Shown here piece by piece: positions 1-5,737 of a stretch of 6,322 nt of DNA. The notes beneath the pieces were generated by a model. It saw nothing but the letters and a program-made list of their open reading frames with translations. It searched no databases and was not told the origin of the DNA. Within the stretch, counting starts at the first letter, position 1. Each line of letters begins with the position of its first letter. The position numbers and the translations under genes were made by a program. Source of the DNA: Actinomycetota bacterium (GTDB lineage Bacteria; Actinomycetota; Thermoleophilia; Solirubrobacterales; 70-9); assembly GCA_018268695.1 (NCBI GenBank), contig JAFDWD010000423.1, forward strand, positions 1 through 6,322. The letters are read 5' to 3'.

Positions 1-849
1 CCCCGCCTCCTCGTAGGCCGAGCGCGCTGCGGTCCGCGACATCTCCGAGCCGACGATCGTCATGCAGTCGGCGTTCTCGTCGAAGGTCGAGCTAAGGTCG
101 GTGACCATCGACTGCCCGGCGATCTCGACCGCCTTGTCCCAGAGGCCGTGCGAGTCGACATAACGCTCGGAGGCGACGATCGCGCAGGCCGCCCCGTCGG
201 AGGTCGGCGAGCACTGCAACTTGGTCAGCGGGTCGTGGATCATCTTCGCCGCCTTGATGTCCTCGAGCGAGTACTCGTCCTGGAACTGGGCGTAGGGGTT
301 GTTGACCGAGTGCTTGTGGTTCTTCCAGCCGATCCAGGCGAAGTGGTCGGGCGTCGAGCCGTACTTCTGCATGTGATCGCGGCCGGCGTTGCCGAACATC
401 TGCGGCGCGGGCGGCGACTGCTCCGGGTCGCGGATCTCGAACATCCGCATCGCGTGTTTGTCGAGCGCGTTGGTGCGATCGGTGTACTTGACCCCGAGGC
501 TGCCCGGCTCCATCTTCTCGAAGCCGACCGCGAGCGCGCAGTCGACGAGGCCGCCCTTGACCGCCTGGCGCGCCAGGAAGAGCGCCGAGGATCCGGTCGA
601 GCAGTTGTTGTTGACGTTGACCACCGGGATCCCGGTGAGGCCGAGCCCGTAGAGGGCGCGCTGCCCGTAGGTCGAGTCGCCGTAGCAGTAGCCGGCGTAG
701 GCCTGCTCGACGTCCTCATAAGGGATGCCCGCGTCGGCGAGCGCCTTCTCCCCTGCCTCGACCGCCCAGTCCGGGTAGTCGCCCTCCTTGGTGCCGGGCT
801 TCTCGAACTTGGTCATCCCGACCCCGATCACGAACGTACGGTTGCTCAC
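1..849 (-). CDS. SCP-x-type thiolase / lipid-transfer protein (3' end cut off by window edge)
   Basis: The 283 visible residues match the thiolase domain of sterol carrier protein x throughout. They include an N-terminal [10 protein letters not shown] segment, [11 protein letters not shown] (about residues 58-68), the nucleophile motif [13 protein letters not shown] with catalytic Cys83, an [13 protein letters not shown] segment (about 149-161), [20 protein letters not shown] (about 174-193) and CSPTSDGAA (about 213-221). Family members cleave or form 3-oxoacyl-CoA, often with branched or sterol side-chain substrates. Because the active-site Cys is kept, this looks like a true thiolase rather than one of the Ltp-type aldolases that lack it. 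The remaining C-terminal part, about 110 residues in the family and holding the HDCF and GHP motifs, lies beyond the window. The GTG start at 847-849 is fixed by a good ribosome binding site and by homology starting right there. It lies 40 bp downstream of the FUSC gene on the same strand, so the two are probably cotranscribed. The exact substrate cannot be read from sequence. Confidence 0.93.
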   Translation of the reverse strand, partial: MSNRTFVIGVGMTKFEKPGTKEGDYPDWAVEAGEKALADAGIPYEDVEQAYAGYCYGDSTYGQRALYGLGLTGIPVVNVNNNCSTGSSALFLARQAVKGGLVDCALAVGFEKMEPGSLGVKYTDRTNALDKHAMRMFEIRDPEQSPPAPQMFGNAGRDHMQKYGSTPDHFAWIGWKNHKHSVNNPYAQFQDEYSLEDIKAAKMIHDPLTKLQCSPTSDGAACAIVASERYVDSHGLWDKAVEIAGQSMVTDLSSTFDENADCMTIVGSEMSRTAARSAYEEAG

Positions 850-851
850 CG

Positions 852-861
852 CTCCCCTCCC
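852..861 (-). promoter_or_regulatory. Strong purine-rich ribosome binding site of the thiolase gene
   Basis: On the minus strand the bases just upstream of the GTG start read GGGAGGGGAG, followed by CG and the start codon. This is the clearest Shine-Dalgarno sequence in the window and it decides the thiolase start. Most other genes here have weak or no such sequence. Confidence 0.8.
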
Positions 862-889
862 TCTCCCGTTTGGCTGGCTGGCCAGAAAG

Positions 890-1981
890 TTAGCGCAGGC
901 GGCGCCTTTCCCCCGGGCCCGGGTAGACGCGGAAGGCGACGTAGGCGATCGCGATCCCCACCACGGTGCCGATCACGCGCTGGCCCGCGGCGTCGAAGCG
1001 CGCCTCCCCGAGGGTGTCGGAAAGCAGCACCACGTAGGTCGTGATCGCCGCGGTGAAGGCGGCGTACTGCACCGTGATCAGGCCGAAGGAGAGCGCCGCG
1101 GAGATGCTGAGGACGATCGCGATCGGAGCCTCGGCGCCGTTGAACGCGGACGCCATCGCGGTGGCGAGTGCCAGCCCGACCAGCGTCCCGACCGCGCGCA
1201 GGATCAGGCGGCGGTCGGTCTCGTCGCGTTCGGGCCGCAGGACGAAGAGGATCGTCAGCGGGATCCAGTAGCCGTGCTCGCGCATCCCGGCGACGCGGTA
1301 GATCGCGACCCCGAGCGCCAGCGCCACGCCGAACCGCAGCGAGTGGCGGGCGATCGGCGACTCGAGCGTGAAGTTCTCGCGCAGGCGCGCCTTGGTGCGG
1401 GACCAGTTCCAGCCGCTCTCGTTGTCTGAGTCGCGGTCGTAGACGAGCCAGACGCACGCCGCCCAGGCGGCCTGGAGCACGCCGCCGGAGGCTCCGTAGA
1501 GGAGGGCGGGAACGGCGCTGTGGGCGGGCAGGAAGAGGCCCTCGGCGATCATCAGCGCGACCGCACAGGAGAAGCCGGCGAAGGCAAGCCTCAGGGTGTC
1601 GGCGAAGCAGTAGCCCGCGACCGCGGCGATCAGCCCCATCGCGAGCACCGCGGCGGGCGCCCACTGGCTCGCCAGGACGCCGATCGCGGCCGCGGCGCCG
1701 ACGAACGGGGCCACCGACAGCTGCCACAGCGCCCGCGGCCCGGCCGGCGCGTCGAGGCCGGTGAACCCACAGATCAGCGCCGCGGTGGCGATCGCCCCGC
1801 GCGATGGCCAGTCGAAGGAGAACTCGAAGATCAGGGCGAGGGCGATCGGGACCGTCACCAGCGCGCCGCGCCGCAGCGCCGGCCCGGGCGCCGCCGGCCC
1901 GATCGCGAAGAGCGGCGCGGCGCGCAGCTGCCGCTCCTCGCCGGAGGCGTCATAGAGACGGGACGAGGGCTGGCCGGGCAT
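890..1981 (-). CDS. FUSC-family inner membrane protein
   Basis: This 363-residue protein has two clusters of hydrophobic helices, at about residues 38-180 and 212-352. They are separated by a charged stretch (about 181-210, rich in D, R, E and N). The second half carries the FUSC_2 signature: [18 protein letters not shown] (about 212-229), [15 protein letters not shown] (about 236-250), then R263-AVGTLVG and a trailing VIGTVVG copy (about 336-342). FUSC proteins (fusaric-acid-resistance / aromatic-acid-exporter type) are thought to export small aromatic or organic acids, often with partner proteins. No partner is visible here, so the substrate is unknown. The ATG at 1979-1981 is the best start: it leaves a 34-residue soluble leader before the first helix, with only a weak AAGGA 12 bases upstream. 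It is divergent from ccdA and sits upstream of the thiolase on the same strand, so joint expression with a lipid or acyl-CoA enzyme is plausible but inferred. Confidence 0.85.
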   Translation of the reverse strand: MPGQPSSRLYDASGEERQLRAAPLFAIGPAAPGPALRRGALVTVPIALALIFEFSFDWPSRGAIATAALICGFTGLDAPAGPRALWQLSVAPFVGAAAAIGVLASQWAPAAVLAMGLIAAVAGYCFADTLRLAFAGFSCAVALMIAEGLFLPAHSAVPALLYGASGGVLQAAWAACVWLVYDRDSDNESGWNWSRTKARLRENFTLESPIARHSLRFGVALALGVAIYRVAGMREHGYWIPLTILFVLRPERDETDRRLILRAVGTLVGLALATAMASAFNGAEAPIAIVLSISAALSFGLITVQYAAFTAAITTYVVLLSDTLGEARFDAAGQRVIGTVVGIAIAYVAFRVYPGPGERRRLR

Positions 1982-2005
1982 GGCCGAGAAGTATCCTTGG
2001 GGGTC

Positions 2006-2767
2006 GTGATCCTTGCCGACATAGGCGGTAATCCCGCGGCCGGGGTGGGCATCCTCGCGGCCCTGGCGGCCGGAATCGTCTCCTTCCTCTCCCCTTGCGT
2101 GCTGCCGCTGGTCCCGGGCTACCTCTCGGCCGTTACGGGTGTTTCCGCCGCCGAGCTGGACGACGCCGACTGGCGCCGCGTCCTCGGTCCCAGCCTGATC
2201 TTCGTCGCCAGCTTCTCGACCATCTTCATCCTGCTCGGGCTGACCGCCACCGGCCTCGGCTCGTTCCTCTTCGACAACAAGCCGCTCCTGACGAAGATCT
2301 CCGGCTGGCTGATCATCGCGATGGGCGTCCTCTTCGTCGGCTCGCTCTTCATCACCCGGCTGAACAAAGAGTGGCACGTGGACGCGCTGCTCTCCCGGGC
2401 CGGCAGGGGCGGCCCGATCGTCGCCGGCGCCGCCTTCGCGATCGCCTGGACCCCCTGCATCGGCCCGACCCTCGGCGCGATCCTCTCCGCCGCCGCCGCC
2501 TCGGGCTCCGCCGGTCGCGGCGCCTTCCTCCTGGCGGTCTACTCGGCCGGCCTGGCGATCCCCTTCCTCGCCACCGCCCTCGCCTTCTCCCGGATGACCA
2601 CCGCGTTCACCGTGGTCAAGCGCCATTACCAGGCGATCGTCGCCGTCGGTGGCCTCATCCTGATCGTGATGGGGATCCTGATCGTCACCGGCGAATTCAA
2701 GCAACTGAACATCGAAGCCCAGAACTGGCTCTCGAGCCTCGGGCTCGACTTCTGGAACCAGGTCTGA
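2006..2767 (+). CDS. ccdA: CcdA-family thiol:disulfide membrane transporter (cytochrome c biogenesis type)
   Basis: This 253-residue integral membrane protein has about six hydrophobic segments. It shows the two conserved half-motifs of the CcdA/DsbD transmembrane family: FLSPCVLPLVPGYLSAVTG with Cys31 and WTPCIGPTLGAIL with Cys151. These two cysteines carry electrons from cytoplasmic thioredoxin across the membrane. The electrons reduce extracytoplasmic thiol proteins, for instance apocytochrome c during haem attachment. Length is typical for a stand-alone CcdA, with no fused periplasmic domains as in DsbD. No ResA, ResB or ResC gene is in the window, so cytochrome maturation as its specific role is inferred from the family. 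The start is uncertain. GTG at 2006 gives a short leader before the first helix, TTG at 1997 has a GAGAAG sequence five bases upstream, and GTG at 2045 is also possible. The gene is divergent from FUSC and convergent with the 92-residue gene. Confidence 0.92.
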   Translation: MILADIGGNPAAGVGILAALAAGIVSFLSPCVLPLVPGYLSAVTGVSAAELDDADWRRVLGPSLIFVASFSTIFILLGLTATGLGSFLFDNKPLLTKISGWLIIAMGVLFVGSLFITRLNKEWHVDALLSRAGRGGPIVAGAAFAIAWTPCIGPTLGAILSAAAASGSAGRGAFLLAVYSAGLAIPFLATALAFSRMTTAFTVVKRHYQAIVAVGGLILIVMGILIVTGEFKQLNIEAQNWLSSLGLDFWNQV

Positions 2768-2777
2768 GCGGACCCTC

Positions 2778-2810
2778 TGCATTTCGGGCCGCATAGCGAC
2801 CCCAAATGCA
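2778..2810. terminator. Imperfect palindrome between convergent genes, probable bidirectional terminator
   Basis: Two 15-base arms (2778-2792 and 2796-2810) flank a three-base loop (ATA). Thirteen of fifteen positions pair: TGCATTT with AAATGCA, GGG with CCC and CGC with GCG, interrupted by C-C and C-A mismatches. In a minus-strand transcript the second mismatch becomes a G-U pair, so the RNA hairpin is more stable in that direction. It starts 11 bases after the ccdA stop and lies just past the stop of the minus-strand 92-residue gene. No U-run follows on either side. Terminator function is inferred from position and from the tolerance of U-less hairpins in actinobacteria; an intergenic repeat is the alternative. 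Confidence 0.6.
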
Positions 2811-2815
2811 ACCGG

Positions 2816-3094
2816 TCAGTTCTGGACCGGGGTGACGGTCTCCAGCTCGCGGCCAACCGCCTCGGTGATCTCGAGGCCATCGTCCTCGAGGTCGCGCGAG
2901 CAGACGATGCGGAAGCGGCCGGTGCCGATCTCGCCGTCGGGGACGACCGGCAGGCCGCGGATCGTGTCCCAGCCGAGGCGCTCGACCTCGAACGGGTTCA
3001 TCCGCACCTCCGCCGCCGGGAAGGGGCAGTTGGCGTTGTGCTGGTCGATCGCCTTGGAGATCGCCTCGAGGTTCTTCGCCTCCGGGGAAGCCAT
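2816..3094 (-). CDS. Conserved-looking 92-residue protein of unknown function
   Basis: I do not recognise a named family. The protein is small, soluble and acidic, with no signal peptide or membrane helix. An N-terminal region that looks helical (about residues 4-20, KNLEAISKAIDQHN) is followed by CPFPAAEVRMNPFEVERLGW (about 23-42). A glycine-rich strand-like stretch comes next (about 45-66, GLPVVPDGEIGTGRFRIVC), then an acidic tail. Cys23 and Cys66 are the only cysteines. Coding is supported by codon use, by the shape of the protein, and by the fit between neighbours: the ATG at 3092-3094 is 22 bp after the stop of the CrtA-like gene. The two are probably one operon, although a convincing ribosome binding site is lacking. 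The stop lies just beside the 2778-2810 hairpin. A role linked to the CrtA-like protein is only a guess from adjacency. Confidence 0.7.
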   Translation of the reverse strand: MASPEAKNLEAISKAIDQHNANCPFPAAEVRMNPFEVERLGWDTIRGLPVVPDGEIGTGRFRIVCSRDLEDDGLEITEAVGRELETVTPVQN

Positions 3095-3116
3095 GCCTCA
3101 AGGATAAAGAGCGGGC

Positions 3117-3803
3117 TCAGCGAGCGGCGAGCAGGTCGTCTGCCCCGATTCCGCGCCAGCTGCCCCGCGCCGCCTCGATCGCGAAGCGGGCGAACCACGA
3201 TTCGCTGAACCAGCCGCCGTCGCGCTGGGCTTTGACGGCGTCCTGGTGGATGCCGGGACCGTAGGCGAAGGCGGTCGCGGAGGCGGTGTCGCGCCAGAGG
3301 GAGAGCGTGCCGCTGTCGAGGCGTGCGAGGTCGTCGAAGAAGCCGTCGGACCAGAGGCGCCCCTCGGCACCGTCCAGCGCCCGCACCACCGGGCCGTCGG
3401 CGACGAAGAAGCGCGCCGCCTTGGTCGGGCGGGTGCGCGAGTGGGTGATCAGGGCGACGGGGCCGGGGCGCGGCTCGGAGCGCTCGCCGCCGAGTGGGTC
3501 GGATCCTCCCCAGGTCCCGAAGCTCTGCACGGGGCGCAGCGTCAGCGCGAGGCGCTCGCCGCCGTCGTCCCACCGGCGAAGCGGGCCCGCGCGGAAGCGC
3601 TCTAGCGTCGCCTCGTCCCGCCACAGGGCGAAGTAGTAGGCGACAGTCATCTGTGGGACCGGGACCGGCATCGAGCGCAGCCGCATCCCGAGGAGCAGGC
3701 GGGCGAAGAGGGCATCGCTCCGGCGCCCGGCGCGCCGGGCCGCCAGCGCCTCGTACTCCGCCACCCCGAGCGGGAACCGGGCGAGGTCGAGCGAGGCGAT
3801 CAC
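3117..3803 (-). CDS. Spheroidene monooxygenase (CrtA)-like protein
   Basis: The 228-residue protein shows the C-terminal pattern of the CrtA-like family. The stretch TLSLWRDTASATAFAY (about 166-181) is followed by the conserved His in GPGIHQDAV (His186), then R194 and WFSESWFARFAIEAARGSW (about 198-216). An earlier related block, MTVAYYFALWRDEATLERF (about 52-70), could be the matching half of a dimeric alpha/beta-barrel (ferredoxin-like) fold. CrtA adds a keto group to acyclic carotenoids in purple bacteria and binds haem; many non-phototrophs carry distant relatives of unknown substrate. No other carotenoid gene is visible here, so a carotenoid substrate is unsupported. The start is GTG at 3801-3803 with no clear ribosome binding site, only 47 bp from the divergent TMEM175 start. 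It probably heads a two-gene unit with the 92-residue gene. Family call moderately sure, reaction unknown. Confidence 0.65.
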   Translation of the reverse strand: MIASLDLARFPLGVAEYEALAARRAGRRSDALFARLLLGMRLRSMPVPVPQMTVAYYFALWRDEATLERFRAGPLRRWDDGGERLALTLRPVQSFGTWGGSDPLGGERSEPRPGPVALITHSRTRPTKAARFFVADGPVVRALDGAEGRLWSDGFFDDLARLDSGTLSLWRDTASATAFAYGPGIHQDAVKAQRDGGWFSESWFARFAIEAARGSWRGIGADDLLAAR

Positions 3804-3850
3804 CGGCGGAACGCTAGAGGACCCAAAGCCCTCCCGCCGAAACCCACGAG

Positions 3851-4477
3851 GTGAGCACCAACCGCCTCGAGGCCTTCTCGGACGGCGTCTTCGCGATCGC
3901 GATCACGCTGTTGGTCCTCGACATCCACGTTCCGAAGCCAGGTTCGGGGAGCCTCGGTCACGAGCTGCTCGCCCAGTGGCCCAGCTACGCCGCCTACGTC
4001 ATCTCCTTCATCACCATCGGGATCATCTGGATCAACCACCACGCGGCTTTCAGTCGCCTGCGAGCGGTCGACCACTCGATCCTGATCTGGAACCTGCTGC
4101 TGCTGATGAGCGTCGGGATCCTTCCCTTCACCACGTCGCTGATGGCCGACTACCTGAAGGAGGACAGCGGCGAGAACCTCGCGGCCGCGATCTACGGCGC
4201 GTCCTACCTGATGATGGGCCTGGTCTTCGTGATGACCAACCGCCAGATCCTCCTCAAGCGCCCGCAGCTCTGCCGGGAGCGGATCGCTCCGGAGGAAGTC
4301 CGCAACATCCTCCACTTCGCGGCGCTCGGGCAGATTCCCTACGCCCTGGCGGTCGTCCTCGCCTTCGTCTCCCCCTACGTCACGCTGGGGATCTGCGCCG
4401 CGTGTGCCGTCTACTACGCACTGCCGGTGGCCTCGCGCGGGCTCGGCGGCGGCCAGTCAGACGCCAGCATCGCGTAG
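3851..4477 (+). CDS. TMEM175-family (DUF1211) potassium channel
   Basis: The 208-residue protein opens with the family hallmark FSDGVFAIAITLLVLDI (residues 9-25) and has six hydrophobic segments, at about 10-28, 45-65, 77-97, 110-130, 155-174 and 175-192. The family's IIWINHHAAF pattern is at about 58-67. Bacterial TMEM175 proteins are six-helix subunits that assemble as tetramers and conduct potassium. Their pore is lined by the first helix and lacks the TVGYG filter of ordinary potassium channels. Length and single-repeat layout are typical of the bacterial form. GTG at 3851 places the FSD motif at the usual distance from the N-terminus, but the ribosome binding site is poor (ACGAG directly before the start). 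The last 20 residues or so, rich in Gly and Ser, lie in DNA that also encodes the tail of the convergent GNAT gene, so the two coding regions overlap by 64 bp. Confidence 0.92.
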   Translation: MSTNRLEAFSDGVFAIAITLLVLDIHVPKPGSGSLGHELLAQWPSYAAYVISFITIGIIWINHHAAFSRLRAVDHSILIWNLLLLMSVGILPFTTSLMADYLKEDSGENLAAAIYGASYLMMGLVFVMTNRQILLKRPQLCRERIAPEEVRNILHFAALGQIPYALAVVLAFVSPYVTLGICAACAVYYALPVASRGLGGGQSDASIA

Positions 4478-4992
4478 AGCACCGCGTCCTCGTAGCGGCC
4501 GCGGATCAGCTTCGCCTCGCGCAGCAGGGCCTCTTCGCGGAAGCCGAGCCGCTCCGGGATCGCGCGGCTGCGGGCATTGTCGACGACGACTTCGATGATC
4601 ACCCGGTGGAGCTCCCACGCGCCGAAAGCGTGGTCGAGGAGGGCCCGCACAGCGCCGCTCATCAGGCCACGGCCGACGGCGTCGGCGGCGAGCCAGTAGC
4701 CGATCGAGCTCGACCGGTTGAGCCAGTCGACCGCGTGGAAGCCCGCTCCACCGACGATCCGCCCGTCGAGCACGATCGCCCCCTCGAACCCGTCGTTGGC
4801 CTCGATCTGGGCGCGTTTGCGCTCCAGATAGGTGACGCTGTCCTCGAAGCCGTGCATTTCCGCCCACGGCAGCCAGCGCGCCAGGTGCTCGCGGTTCGCC
4901 GCGATCGCCTCGGTCAGCTCGCCGGCGTCGGAGGCCTTGAACGGGCGCAGAACGGCGCCGGGGGCGATCGGCAGCGGCTCGATCTTCTCCAT
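4414..4992 (-). CDS. GNAT N-acetyltransferase, RimJ/RimL type
   Basis: The 192-residue protein follows the RimJ/RimL layout. It starts with a strand reading VLRPFKASDAGELTEAI (about 14-30), has an ERKRAQIEAN helix (about 57-66), then IGYWLAADAVGRGLMSGAV (about 97-115), whose GRG binds the acetyl-CoA pyrophosphate. VDNARSRAIPERLGF (about 137-151) is the typical N..S..A..LGF end motif. Such enzymes move an acetyl group from acetyl-CoA to an amine, often a protein N-terminus or a small molecule; the acceptor here is unknown. The domain seems complete by about residue 180. The remaining proline- and serine-rich dozen residues overlap the 3' end of the TMEM175 gene on the other strand. The ATG at 4990-4992 has no Shine-Dalgarno sequence (CCCTCC lies directly upstream on its strand), so a leaderless or slightly different start is possible. 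Confidence 0.9.
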   Translation of the reverse strand: MEKIEPLPIAPGAVLRPFKASDAGELTEAIAANREHLARWLPWAEMHGFEDSVTYLERKRAQIEANDGFEGAIVLDGRIVGGAGFHAVDWLNRSSSIGYWLAADAVGRGLMSGAVRALLDHAFGAWELHRVIIEVVVDNARSRAIPERLGFREEALLREAKLIRGRYEDAVLYAMLASDWPPPSPREATGSA

Positions 4993-5003
4993 GGAGGGAT
5001 TCT

Positions 5004-5015
5004 GGCCGATCGGCC
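5004..5015. promoter_or_regulatory. 12-bp palindrome between divergent GNAT genes
   Basis: GGCCGATCGGCC is a perfect palindrome in the 37-bp gap between the two divergent starts (4992 and 5030), 11 bp from the first ATG and 14 bp from the second. It is placed where a dimeric regulator could affect both genes. In GC-rich DNA such a palindrome can occur by chance, so operator function is only suggested. Confidence 0.3.
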
Positions 5016-5029
5016 GGCAAGCTTGGTGG

Positions 5030-5569
5030 ATGTCGACGCTTCCCGATCAACTCCGCCTCGAAAGCGACCGCGTCGTGCTGCGGGACTGGTGCGACGGGGA
5101 CGCCCTGGCGCTGGAGCCGGCCTGCGGCGAGTGGGACGTCTGCGCCTTCACCTCGGTGCCGTGGTCCTACTCAGAGGCAGGGGCGCTGGAGTGGATCGAG
5201 AGGCAGCGCCGCAAGCGCGCCGCCGGGACCGTGCTGGCGCTGGCGATTCAGGGCCGGGAGGACCCCCACGCCCTCGGCAACGTCAACCTCGCCGGGCTCG
5301 GCGACGGCGGCCGCGAGGCGGAGATCGGATATTGGTTGGTGCCCGAGGCGCGCGGGCGCGGCCTCGCCGCGGCAGCGGTCTCCCTGCTTGCCGAGTGGGG
5401 GTTCGAAGAGCTCGGCCTGGAGCGGATCGAGTTCGCGATCCTGCCCGAGAACATCGCCTCCCAGCGAGTGGCCGAACGCCTCGGGGCAAGCCCCGAGGGC
5501 ATCCGCGAGCGCAGCCACCAGGCCGAAGGCCGCGCCTGGGACATGACCATCTGGTCCCTCACCCGCTGA
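5030..5569 (+). CDS. GNAT N-acetyltransferase, second copy, RimJ/RimL type
   Basis: The 179-residue protein begins with the usual RimJ/RimL opening, LRLESDRVVLRDWCDGDALAL (about 8-28). It contains the acetyl-CoA loop in IGYWLVPEARGRGLAAAAVS (about 99-118, RGRG at 108-111) and the end motif ILPENIASQRVAERLGAS (about 137-154). It differs from the neighbouring divergent GNAT through most of its length, so the two are distant paralogues rather than a recent duplication. The acceptor substrate is unknown. ATG at 5030 gives a normal N-terminus and is preceded by GGTGG directly at the start codon, a poor spacing. An in-frame ATG at 4991 would add 13 residues but would overlap the opposite gene's start codon, so I reject it. 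A strong hairpin begins four bases after the TGA. Confidence 0.9.
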   Translation: MSTLPDQLRLESDRVVLRDWCDGDALALEPACGEWDVCAFTSVPWSYSEAGALEWIERQRRKRAAGTVLALAIQGREDPHALGNVNLAGLGDGGREAEIGYWLVPEARGRGLAAAAVSLLAEWGFEELGLERIEFAILPENIASQRVAERLGASPEGIRERSHQAEGRAWDMTIWSLTR

Positions 5570-5573
5570 CGAT

Positions 5574-5622
5574 GTTGACGGGCCGAAAACCGCTGATATA
5601 GAGCGGTTTTCGGCCCGTCAAC
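5574..5622. terminator. Perfect 21-bp-stem hairpin, probable bidirectional terminator
   Basis: Arms 5574-5594 and 5602-5622 are exact reverse complements around a 7-base loop (GATATAG). The stem contains GGGCCGAAAACCGC and its complement. It begins four bases after the GNAT stop and also contains, at 5618-5620, the TGA that would end the longer HIT reading frame from the other strand. No U-tract follows on either side, but the stem has four internal A-T pairs beside a GC-rich base. Its position between convergent genes and its perfect symmetry fit a shared terminator; a member of a dispersed palindromic repeat family would look the same. Confidence 0.75.
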
Positions 5623-5737
5623 CGGAGAGAGCGGCGCGGACCGAGTCGGCGGCCCAGGCCATGGCGGTGGGGTCCGGCGCTTCGTCGGCGTCGAACATCG
5701 CTCCCTGGAGGTGCGGGCCGCGTCGCGAGGGGTCGGC
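5618..5737 (-). pseudogene. Detached in-frame C-terminal tail of the HIT protein (beyond an internal TAG)
   Basis: Continuing the HIT frame past the TAG at 5738-5740 gives 39 further codons before a TGA at 5618-5620. They read ADPSRRGPHLQ, then GAMFDADEAPDPTAM and AWAADSVRAALSG. From memory, the GP-LQ-AMF...PDP pattern followed by an Ala/Arg-rich helix is how actinobacterial HIT proteins of this subtype end, directly after the QPV of the histidine motif. This stretch therefore looks like coding sequence cut off by one nonsense codon, not spacer. It has no convincing start of its own: the ATG at 5698-5700 would give only 27 residues. It could be relic sequence, the product of stop readthrough, or the victim of a base-calling error. 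Confidence 0.6.

Noticed and set aside
148..1044. Long plus-strand open frame opposite the thiolase and FUSC genes
   Set aside because: It is Arg/Val/Leu-rich shadow sequence in GC-rich DNA, while the minus strand encodes a clear SCP-x thiolase over the same bases.
1520..2005. Upstream extension of the ccdA open frame
   Set aside because: It is antisense to the FUSC membrane domain and contains no hydrophobic or domain-like sequence; the CcdA family starts just before the first helix.
1982..2794. N-terminal extension of the FUSC reading frame, giving a 634-residue product antisense to ccdA
   Set aside because: The added part is a low-complexity string of Glu, Asp, Gly and Arg with no domain. 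It is the antisense image of the well-supported ccdA gene.
3804..3839. CGGCGG/CCGCCG inverted repeat between the CrtA-like and TMEM175 starts, as an operator
   Set aside because: Only six bases of pure G/C separated by more than 20 bases; expected by chance at this composition.
3800..4315. 171-codon minus-strand frame antisense to TMEM175
   Set aside because: Charged low-complexity shadow; the plus strand has the FSD motif and six membrane helices.
3976..5601. 541-codon plus-strand open frame spanning TMEM175 and both GNAT genes
   Set aside because: Its product is an Arg/Pro/Gly-rich string without motifs and crosses three recognisable genes in other frames.
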